Source of the DNA: Alistipes sp.
GTDB lineage: Bacteria > Bacteroidota > Bacteroidia > Bacteroidales > Rikenellaceae
Direction: 5' to 3'
DNA: 64,000 nt
NCBI GenBank assembly: GCA_022511345.1
Contig: JAFLRR010000001.1
Location: forward strand, 184,660-248,659
Part shown: piece after piece, positions 17,508-24,074 of the stretch
Numbering within the stretch: the first letter of the stretch is position 1
Layout of the letters: every line of letters starts with the position of its first letter
Position numbers and translations under genes: made by a program
The notes under the pieces: model-generated
The model's database searches: none
What the model saw: only the letters and a program-made list of their open reading frames with translations
What the model was told of the DNA's origin: nothing

Positions 17508-17534
17508 CAATTAACAATTAGAAATTAGCAATTT
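17501..17534. repeat. AATTAGNAATTA intergenic repeat between purD and folD
   Basis: Tandem AATTAGCAATTA/ACAATTAG units begin in the final purD codons, include its stop, and extend to the base before the folD ATG at 17535. This is a close copy of the purN-purH block. Confidence 0.7.
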
Positions 17535-18395
17535 ATGGCGACAATAATCTCCGGAAAGGAGCTTTCGGCAGAGTTGAAGGCCGAAATGGCTCGGCAAGTG
17601 GCCGAATTTCCCGCCGAATACGGCCGTGTGCCCCATCTGGCAGTGATATTGGTGGGCGACAATCCCGCCAGCGTATCCTACGTTACTGGCAAGGCCAAGG
17701 CTGCGGCCGAGGTCGGAATCCGCAACACCACAATCCGCCGGCCGGCCGACATCGCCGAGGCGGAACTGCTGGCCCTTATCGCCGAACTGAATGCCGACGC
17801 CGCGGTCGACGGAATACTGGTTCAGCTGCCGCTGCCTAAGCATATCGACGAGAACAAAGTCATTGCGGCCATCGACAAGAGCAAGGATGTCGACGGGTTC
17901 CACCCTCTCAACGTAGCCTCGCTGTGGCAGAAGCAGCCCTGTGTGCTGCCCTGCACGCCCAAGGGCATCATGAAGATGCTCGAGCGTGCCGGCGTTGAGG
18001 TTGCCGGCAAACGTGCGGTGGTAATCGGCCGCAGCAACATAGTGGGTCTGCCCGTGGCCAAGCTGCTGCTCGACGCCAACGCCACGGTGACCATCGCACA
18101 CTCGCGCACGGCCAATCTGGCCGAGGTGACGCGCGGAGCGGAGATTCTGGTGGTAGCCATCGGCCGCCCGAAGTTCGTGACGGCCGACATGGTAGCCGAG
18201 GGGGCTGTTGTCATCGACGTGGGCGTCAACCGCGACCCCGAGAGCGGCAAACTGTGCGGCGACGTCGACTTTGCGGCTGTCGAGCCCAAGGCTTCGGTGC
18301 TCACCCCGGTTCCGGGCGGCGTGGGACCGATGACCATAACCTGCCTGATGGAGAACACCATCGAGTGTTTCCTGGCAAAGGCCGAGCGACGTTAG
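17535..18395 (+). CDS. folD: Methylenetetrahydrofolate dehydrogenase / methenyltetrahydrofolate cyclohydrolase
   Basis: The 286-residue bifunctional enzyme interconverts 5,10-methylene- and 10-formyl-tetrahydrofolate, the one-carbon donor of PurN and PurH. Signatures are VDGILVQLPLPKHID, the Rossmann segment VVIGRSNIVGLPVAKLL and the terminal PVPGGVGPMT. As the last gene before a terminator it closes the purine operon and makes metabolic sense there. Confidence 0.96.
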   Translation: MATIISGKELSAELKAEMARQVAEFPAEYGRVPHLAVILVGDNPASVSYVTGKAKAAAEVGIRNTTIRRPADIAEAELLALIAELNADAAVDGILVQLPLPKHIDENKVIAAIDKSKDVDGFHPLNVASLWQKQPCVLPCTPKGIMKMLERAGVEVAGKRAVVIGRSNIVGLPVAKLLLDANATVTIAHSRTANLAEVTRGAEILVVAIGRPKFVTADMVAEGAVVIDVGVNRDPESGKLCGDVDFAAVEPKASVLTPVPGGVGPMTITCLMENTIECFLAKAERR

Positions 18396-18415
18396 CGCGC
18401 GGTGCATGACATTCG

Positions 18416-18451
18416 GCGGCATCTCTCTGCAGGGATGCCGCTGTCGTTTTT
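18416..18451 (+). terminator. Rho-independent terminator after folD
   Basis: GCGGCATC (18416-18423) pairs with GATGCCGC (18434-18441), followed after a few bases by TTTTT. It separates the purine operon from the MATE transporter. Confidence 0.8.
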
Positions 18452-18494
18452 GAAGGAGACAACCGGTCGGATTTTTTAGTAATTTTGCGGCGCA

Positions 18495-19889
18495 ATGAAA
18501 CACACCGCCACCACCGCAACTCCTCTTTCGCTCGGCACCGACCGTCTGTCGTCGCTGCTGGCACGATATGCCATACCGGCCATCATAGCGATGACCTCGT
18601 CGTCGCTCTACAACATCATCGACAGCATATTCATCGGTCACGGCGTGGGCCCGCTTGCCATCAGCGGCATGGCGCTCACCATGCCTCTGATGAACCTGGC
18701 GGCCGCCTTCGGCGCCATGGTGGGCATAGGCGCGGCAGCCATCATATCCATCCGCCTGGGCCAGGGCAACAAGCGGGCCGCCGAGCAGACTCTGGGCAAT
18801 GTCGTGCTGCTCAACATCTCCATAGGCGTGGTCTTCGCCATTCTGGGACTGACATTTCTCGACCGCATACTCTACTTCTTCGGAGCCAGCGACTCGACCA
18901 TATCCTACTCGCGTGACTTCATGCAGGTCATACTCTGCGGCAACGTCATCACGCACCTCTATCTGAGTCTTAACGAGGTGCTGCGCGCCTCGGGCTACCC
19001 GCGCAAGTCGATGGCCATAATGCTCACGGCCGTAGCCGTAAACATCATCCTCAACCCATTGTTCATCTTCGTCCTGGGGTGGGGCATACGGGGCTCGGCG
19101 CTGGCTACGGTCATCGCCCAGACCACGGCGCTCTGCATCTCGCTGCACCATTTTCTCAACCCCGAAAGTTTTCTGCACTTCAAGCGAGGCGTGTTCCGCT
19201 TCCGCCGCAAGATTGTCACCGGCATAGTGTCGATAGGCATCGCGCCCTTCATGATTCAGATATGCGCCTCGGTGGTGGTCATATTCGTCAACAAGGCGCT
19301 GCAAAACCACGGCGGCGACATCTACATAGGGGCCTTCGGCGTCATCAACCGAGTGGTGATGCTCTTCATCATGGTGGTTGCCGGCCTGAACCAGGGCATG
19401 CAGCCCATTGTTGGCTACAACTACGGCGCCAAGCAGTACGACCGTGTGGTCAAGACGCTGAAGATGACCATCATGTGCGCCGTGTGCGTGACTACGACCG
19501 GATTCCTCGTCAGCCGCCTCTTCCCGCGGCAGGTGGCCATGCTCTTCGTCGGCGACGACGGCGGAGCCGATGCCGGCCAGCTCATCGAGGCCGTCAGCCA
19601 CGGCATGAGAATCGTGCTGACGATGTTCCCGTTCGTGGGATTCCAGATCGTGGCCGGCAACTTCTTCCAGTACATCGGCAAGGCCAAGCGGGCCATCCTG
19701 CTGTCTATGACGCGTCAGATGCTCTTCCTGCTGCCGCTGCTGATTCTTCTGCCGCCGCGCTTAGGCACCGACGGCGTGTGGTACTCGATGCCTCTGGCCG
19801 ATGTTTCGGCCACGCTGCTGGCCTCGGTGCTGCTCTTCCACCAGCTGCGCCGCTTCCGCCGCAACCCCGACAGCGAGGGCCGCATCTAA
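18495..19889 (+). CDS. MATE-family multidrug/toxin exporter
   Basis: This 464-residue inner-membrane protein has about 12 hydrophobic helices and the two-fold MATE pattern (repeated segments around residues 10-230 and 240-455; for example IPAIIAMTSSSLYNIIDSIF near the start and GLNQGMQPIVGYNYGA in the second half). Members export cationic drugs or metabolites using Na+ or H+. The substrate cannot be told from sequence. A TAATTTTG -7-like box (18480-18487) ends only 7 nt before the ATG, so a near-leaderless mRNA is possible. It is a single gene between a terminator and the relA/spoT promoter. Confidence 0.93.
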   Translation: MKHTATTATPLSLGTDRLSSLLARYAIPAIIAMTSSSLYNIIDSIFIGHGVGPLAISGMALTMPLMNLAAAFGAMVGIGAAAIISIRLGQGNKRAAEQTLGNVVLLNISIGVVFAILGLTFLDRILYFFGASDSTISYSRDFMQVILCGNVITHLYLSLNEVLRASGYPRKSMAIMLTAVAVNIILNPLFIFVLGWGIRGSALATVIAQTTALCISLHHFLNPESFLHFKRGVFRFRRKIVTGIVSIGIAPFMIQICASVVVIFVNKALQNHGGDIYIGAFGVINRVVMLFIMVVAGLNQGMQPIVGYNYGAKQYDRVVKTLKMTIMCAVCVTTTGFLVSRLFPRQVAMLFVGDDGGADAGQLIEAVSHGMRIVLTMFPFVGFQIVAGNFFQYIGKAKRAILLSMTRQMLFLLPLLILLPPRLGTDGVWYSMPLADVSATLLASVLLFHQLRRFRRNPDSEGRI

Positions 19890-19898
19890 GGCGTGCGG

Positions 19899-19930
19899 AT
19901 TGGCGTTTTTTGCGATAATTACTATATTTG
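19899..19930 (+). promoter_or_regulatory. Probable promoter of the RelA/SpoT gene
   Basis: ATTG at 19899-19902 and TATATTTG at 19923-19930 are 20 nt apart. The predicted start of transcription is about 14 nt before the ATG at 19951. Confidence 0.65.
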
Positions 19931-19950
19931 CCACGATAAAGACTGGATAG

Positions 19951-22158
19951 ATGGATGTCATTTCAAGATATGCCGACCTGCTTGCGGTCGTCGACATGAA
20001 CTTCTCGCCGGTGACGCGCGATGCGGTTGTGCGCGCGCTGGAGTTTGCCGACCGCCGCATCGGCGACAGAACCCGCTATGACGGTTCGCCGCTTCTGGAC
20101 CACGCCGTGGCCGTGGCGCGCATCGTAATCACCGAAATAGGCCTCGGCCGCAACTCGGCCGTGGCGGCTATTCTTCACGATGTGGTGCGCATATGCCACA
20201 AGGAGGCTTCGTGCGACGAGTTCGCCGCGCTGACGGCCGAAATCGAGGCTCAGTTCAGCCGCGAGGCCGTGGGCATCGCCGTGGGCCTGTGCAATATCTC
20301 GGACATAAAACTCAAGGTCTCCAAGGAGCAGGCTTCGGATTTCCGCGACATGATAGTCTCCTACTCCGAAGACCCCCGCGTGATACTCATCAAGCTGGCC
20401 GACCGTCTGGAGGTCATGCGCAGCCTTGCGATATTCCCTCGCGAGAAGCACCGCAAGAAGAGCTGGGAGTCGCTCAACCTCTATGCGCAGATAGCCCACA
20501 AGCTGGGTCTCTACTCGATAAAGAGCGAGCTGGAGGATATAGCGCTGAAGTATCTCGAGCCTCAGGACTACGACCACATCGCCGGCAAACTCTCCGAGAC
20601 CGAGGCCGAACGCAAGGCCTTCATCGCCGGCTTCATCGCGCCGATCGAGAAGGTGCTGCAGGAGAACGGCGTGAAGTACCACATCAAGAGCCGCACCAAG
20701 TCCATCTTCTCCATCTGGACCAAGATGCGCAAGCAGCGCGTGCCTTTCGAGGGCGTCTACGACATCTTCGCCATACGCATCATCATCGACTGCGAGAAGG
20801 AGGCCGAGAAGCGCCTCTGCTGGCTGACATTCTCGCTCATAAGCGATATTTACACGCCCAACACCGAGCGCATGCGCGACTGGATTTCTATACCCAAGTC
20901 CAACGGCTACGAGTCGCTCCATACGACCGTGGCGGCCGGCGACAACAAATGGGTCGAGATTCAGATACGCACCGAGCGCATGGACGAGGTTGCCGAGCGA
21001 GGCATTGCGGCCCACTGGCGCTACAAGGGCGTCAACCAGGGAGCCCAGACGTCGGAGATGTGGCTGGGCCGCCTGCGCGAGCTGATGGAAGATACGACCC
21101 ACTCGCTGGCGCAGCGCTTCGATGCGCATCCGGCCACCAGCGAGATATTCGTCTACACCCCCAACGGCGACATACGCAAGCTGCCCGAGGGGGCCACTGT
21201 GCTGGATTTCGCCTTCGACATCCACACCTCGCTGGGTTCGATATGTTCGGGCGGCAAGGTCAACAACCGCGCCGTGCCCATCAAGGAGGTGCTTCGCAAC
21301 GGCGACATCGTTGAGATTCTCACGCAGAAGAACCAGACGCCCAAGGCCGACTGGCTCAATATCGTAGTGACCGCCAAGGCCAAGAGCAAGATACGCTCCT
21401 ACCTGCGCGAGGAGCGGGCGAAGAATGCCCGCATGGGCCGCGAGGAGTTCGAGCGCAAGCTGAAGAACTGGAAGATAGAGACCTCCATCGACGAGGCCGT
21501 GGCATACCTGTGCCGCCACTTCAAGCTGCGCACGGGCACCGAGCTCTACGAGATGATAGCCACGCAGAAGATCGAAATCGGCTCGACCAAGGAGATTCTC
21601 ACGCGCTGGCTCTCGGGCGAAGCCGAGGAGGAGCGCCGCCAGCAGGCTGCCGAAGCCGAGCGCCGCAAGGCCGAGCAGATAGCCAACCGTCCGCCGCGCC
21701 AGGTGTCGAGCGATGCGCTTGTCATCGACGATGCGATAAGCAAAATCGAGTACAAGCTGGCCAAGTGCTGCAACCCGATAAACGGCGACGAAGTATTCGG
21801 TTTCATTACAATCAATTCGGGCGTTACAATCCACCGCACCGACTGTCCCAACGCCTCTCGCATGCGCGAGCAGTACCCCTACCGCATTATCGAGGCGCGC
21901 TGGCGCTCGCGTGCCGAGGGAGCCTTCAGGGCGTCGATAACCATCATCGCGCAGGACGCTTCGGGCCTCGCCAACCAGATTACGGAGGTCATCAGCCGCG
22001 ATTTGAAGCTTAACATGCGCTCCATTTCGTTCTCCTCGCGCAACGACGGCACCGTGCGCGGCACGGTGGTGGTCGAGGTCCCCGGCACGGGCATGGTCGA
22101 CATGCTCGTACACTCGGTCCTGAAGGTCAAGGGCGTGGTCAAGGCGTTCCGAAATTAG
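19951..22158 (+). CDS. RelA/SpoT homologue, probably synthetase-only
   Basis: The 735-residue protein has the long RSH layout: HD domain (about 25-160), synthetase domain (about 230-350, with FEGVYDIFAIRII, SNGYESLHTTV and VEIQIRTERMDEVAERG), TGS (about 390-450), a zinc-finger-like segment (LAKCCNPINGDE, HRTDCPN) and a C-terminal ACT domain (about 655-735). The hydrolase site is degraded: H51, H76, D77 and D151 remain, but the residues matching the E81, D82 and N148 of the streptococcal enzyme are R80, I81 and V155. It is therefore expected to make (p)ppGpp but not hydrolyse it; the synthetase half looks intact. Another RSH elsewhere would have to supply hydrolysis. Confidence 0.93.
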   Translation: MDVISRYADLLAVVDMNFSPVTRDAVVRALEFADRRIGDRTRYDGSPLLDHAVAVARIVITEIGLGRNSAVAAILHDVVRICHKEASCDEFAALTAEIEAQFSREAVGIAVGLCNISDIKLKVSKEQASDFRDMIVSYSEDPRVILIKLADRLEVMRSLAIFPREKHRKKSWESLNLYAQIAHKLGLYSIKSELEDIALKYLEPQDYDHIAGKLSETEAERKAFIAGFIAPIEKVLQENGVKYHIKSRTKSIFSIWTKMRKQRVPFEGVYDIFAIRIIIDCEKEAEKRLCWLTFSLISDIYTPNTERMRDWISIPKSNGYESLHTTVAAGDNKWVEIQIRTERMDEVAERGIAAHWRYKGVNQGAQTSEMWLGRLRELMEDTTHSLAQRFDAHPATSEIFVYTPNGDIRKLPEGATVLDFAFDIHTSLGSICSGGKVNNRAVPIKEVLRNGDIVEILTQKNQTPKADWLNIVVTAKAKSKIRSYLREERAKNARMGREEFERKLKNWKIETSIDEAVAYLCRHFKLRTGTELYEMIATQKIEIGSTKEILTRWLSGEAEEERRQQAAEAERRKAEQIANRPPRQVSSDALVIDDAISKIEYKLAKCCNPINGDEVFGFITINSGVTIHRTDCPNASRMREQYPYRIIEARWRSRAEGAFRASITIIAQDASGLANQITEVISRDLKLNMRSISFSSRNDGTVRGTVVVEVPGTGMVDMLVHSVLKVKGVVKAFRN

Positions 22159-22202
22159 CTCTCGGACGCAGTGCGTGCTGAAATATTATTTTGTGCGCGA
22201 GT

Positions 22203-22233
22203 TTTGGTATCACCGAAAATATATCTATATTTG
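22203..22233 (+). promoter_or_regulatory. Promoter of the rpmB-rpmG operon
   Basis: TTTG at 22203-22206 and TATATTTG at 22226-22233, 19 nt apart, form a consensus Bacteroidetes promoter about 40 nt upstream of the rpmB ATG. Confidence 0.8.
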
Positions 22234-22277
22234 CAACCCCTGGCGCGAGTTGTGCCGGGAAATAAAACAAAAGTACA

Positions 22278-22511
22278 ATGAAAATCTGCGAAATCACCGG
22301 AAAGGTGGCGATAGTGGGCAACAACGTCTCCCACTCGCACCACAAGACCAAGCGCAAGTTCAGCCCCAATCTGAAAAACAAGCGTTTCTGGTCGGAGGAA
22401 GAGGGCCGCTGGATTACTCTCAAGGTATCGGCTGCCGGAATGAAAACCATTAACAAGAACGGTCTGGCCGCTGCTTTGAAGAGTGCAGTCGCACCGAAAA
22501 AGGTCTACTAA
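22278..22511 (+). CDS. rpmB: 50S ribosomal protein L28
   Basis: A 77-residue basic protein starting [20 protein letters not shown], with the family feature of a conserved [12 protein letters not shown] stretch and [11 protein letters not shown]. It is a normal-length L28. It heads a compact run with rpmG (14 nt) and the DUF4295 gene (12 nt), driven by the promoter just upstream. Confidence 0.96.
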   Translation: MKICEITGKVAIVGNNVSHSHHKTKRKFSPNLKNKRFWSEEEGRWITLKVSAAGMKTINKNGLAAALKSAVAPKKVY

Positions 22512-22525
22512 AAAATTTTTGACTT

Positions 22526-22708
22526 ATGGCAAAAAAAGGTAACAGAGTTCAGGTCATCCTCGAGTGCACCGAACAGAAAGAGAGCGGAGTGGCCGGAATG
22601 TCGCGCTACATTACGACCAAGAACAAGAAGAACACTCCCGACCGTCTGGAGCGCAAGAAGTACAATCCCTATCTGAAGAAGGTGACTTTACACCGCGAAA
22701 TCAAATAA
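22526..22708 (+). CDS. rpmG: 50S ribosomal protein L33
   Basis: The 60-residue product has the L33 pattern [26 protein letters not shown] and [15 protein letters not shown]. Only one of the four zinc-ribbon cysteines of C+ L33 remains (C in LECTE), so it is the C- (zinc-independent) form. It sits between rpmB and the small DUF4295 gene. Confidence 0.95.
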   Translation: MAKKGNRVQVILECTEQKESGVAGMSRYITTKNKKNTPDRLERKKYNPYLKKVTLHREIK

Positions 22709-22720
22709 CATCGCACCACT

Positions 22721-22876
22721 ATGGCAAAGAAAGTAGTCGCAACACTGAAAACCGGTACCGGCAAGAATTTCACCAAGTGCATCAAGATGGTGAAGTCGGA
22801 CAAGACCGGCGCGTACATGTTCAAAGAGGGCATCATCGCGAACGACCAGGTAAAGGAGTTCTTCGCCAAGAACTAA
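22721..22876 (+). CDS. DUF4295 family small basic protein
   Basis: A 51-residue lysine-rich protein beginning MAKKVVATLKTGTGKNFTK and ending VKEFFAKN. It starts 12 nt after the rpmG stop. DUF4295 proteins are found in Bacteroidetes almost always in this position behind L28 and L33, which suggests a ribosome-associated role; the function is not established. The gene is followed by two hairpins, the second a strong terminator. Confidence 0.88.
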   Translation: MAKKVVATLKTGTGKNFTKCIKMVKSDKTGAYMFKEGIIANDQVKEFFAKN

Positions 22877-22893
22877 CGATCTGATCGCTGCAT

Positions 22894-22942
22894 TAGGTCT
22901 TCCGGACCTAATACAAAGGGCGTCGTTTTACGACGCCCTTTG
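22894..22942 (+). terminator. Two hairpins ending the rpmB operon
   Basis: A small TAGGTC/GGACCTA hairpin (22894-22910) is followed by a 12-bp perfect stem CAAAGGGCGTCG/CGACGCCCTTTG (22914-22942) and a modest T-rich tail. It lies between convergent genes (DUF4295 and the glycosyltransferase). Confidence 0.8.
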
Positions 22943-22962
22943 TGTGTTTATCTGCAGCGGTT

Positions 22963-23682
22963 CTATTTTTTGGCCTTTATCGAGCGGAAGGGGAGCTTCA
23001 TGACTCCGAAGAAAGCCTCGCCGAATATCCCGCCGTTCATCTTCGAGACCCCTTCGCGGCGCTCGGTGAAGACTATCGACACCTCGCCGACCTTCAGGCC
23101 CAGGCGGTGGGCCGTGTATTTCATCTCGACCTGAAAACCGTAGCCCTTCATCCGCACCCCGTCCAGGTCGATGGTCTGGAGCGCATGGCGCGAGTAGCAT
23201 ACGAATCCGGCCGTGGCGTCGTGCACGGGCATACGCGTTACCACGCGCACGTATACCGAGGCGAAGTAGGAGAGCAGCAGCCGCGACATGGGCCAGTTGA
23301 CCACATTCACGCCCTGCACGTATCGCGAACCCACCACCACGTCGCAGCCGCCCTGGGCCGCCTCGAGCAGGCGCGGCAAATCGTCGGGGTTGTGCGAGAA
23401 GTCGCAGTCCATCTCGAATACATAGTCGTAGCCCTGCTGCAGCGCATACTTGAATCCGGCTATGTAGGCCGTGCCGAGGCCGAGTTTGCCTTCGCGCTCG
23501 ATCAAGTGCAGCCGCTGGCCGCAGTCGGCCATTCGCTCGCGGACTATTGCGGCCGTGCCGTCGGGCGAGCCGTCGTCGACTATGAGTATGTCGAACCCTT
23601 CGGGCAGGGAGAGCACCTTGTCTATCATTCTGGAGACGTTTGCGCTCTCGTTGTATGTCGGTATTATGACCAGTTTGCGCAT
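22963..23682 (-). CDS. Polyprenol-phosphate mannosyltransferase (Dpm1-like GT2)
   Basis: The 239-residue GT-A glycosyltransferase starts KLVIIPTYNESANVSRMI and has the nucleotide-sugar motifs VDDGSPDGTA and FEMDCDFSHNPDDLP. It lacks the C-terminal membrane helices of longer Dpm proteins, so it is the soluble catalytic form that works at the membrane face. The likely reaction is transfer of mannose (or another hexose) from GDP/UDP-sugar to polyprenyl phosphate, feeding glycan assembly. It is a single gene; a TATCTTTG -7 box lies upstream at 23706-23713 on this strand. Confidence 0.88.
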   Translation of the reverse strand: MRKLVIIPTYNESANVSRMIDKVLSLPEGFDILIVDDGSPDGTAAIVRERMADCGQRLHLIEREGKLGLGTAYIAGFKYALQQGYDYVFEMDCDFSHNPDDLPRLLEAAQGGCDVVVGSRYVQGVNVVNWPMSRLLLSYFASVYVRVVTRMPVHDATAGFVCYSRHALQTIDLDGVRMKGYGFQVEMKYTAHRLGLKVGEVSIVFTERREGVSKMNGGIFGEAFFGVMKLPFRSIKAKK

Positions 23683-24074
23683 AGAGTTAAAAGCGTCGGT
23701 TTATACAAAGATAATCACTATTTGGCAAACTTCGCGCCCCGGAGAGCTGTTTTTGCGCTTCGGATGGTGCGCTACAGCCGAAAAAAGCGCGCTTCCGGGG
23801 TGCAATCCGGCCGTGGCCGGGCTTTCTGACATTCTGCCGGTACGGTGCGCAGGCCGCGGCGCGCCATGGCCGAACGGGCCGTTCGATTCGTTTCGCATGA
23901 AAAAACACGACGCATCGCAGATGTAATAAATGGTTGTAAAAATGCAAAATAGGTTACGTAAAATTGAATGCTATTTATTACCTTTGCAAAAATATGCGCG
24001 CTGTTGCCGCCGCATAACGCAGGCTCCGCGCAACGGAAGGCATAAGAGGAAAATAATTCTAAAAATATTTGCAG
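23683..24074. other. Intergenic region with a nested inverted repeat; no gene seen
   Basis: No convincing protein gene is present between the divergent glycosyltransferase and AsmA-like genes. The region holds a nested hairpin at 23734-23803: GCGCCCCGG pairs with CCGGGGTGC, and inside it TTCGG with CCGAA and GCGC with GCGC. A TACCTTTG -7 box at 23979-23986 may start the AsmA-like transcript. Confidence 0.5.
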
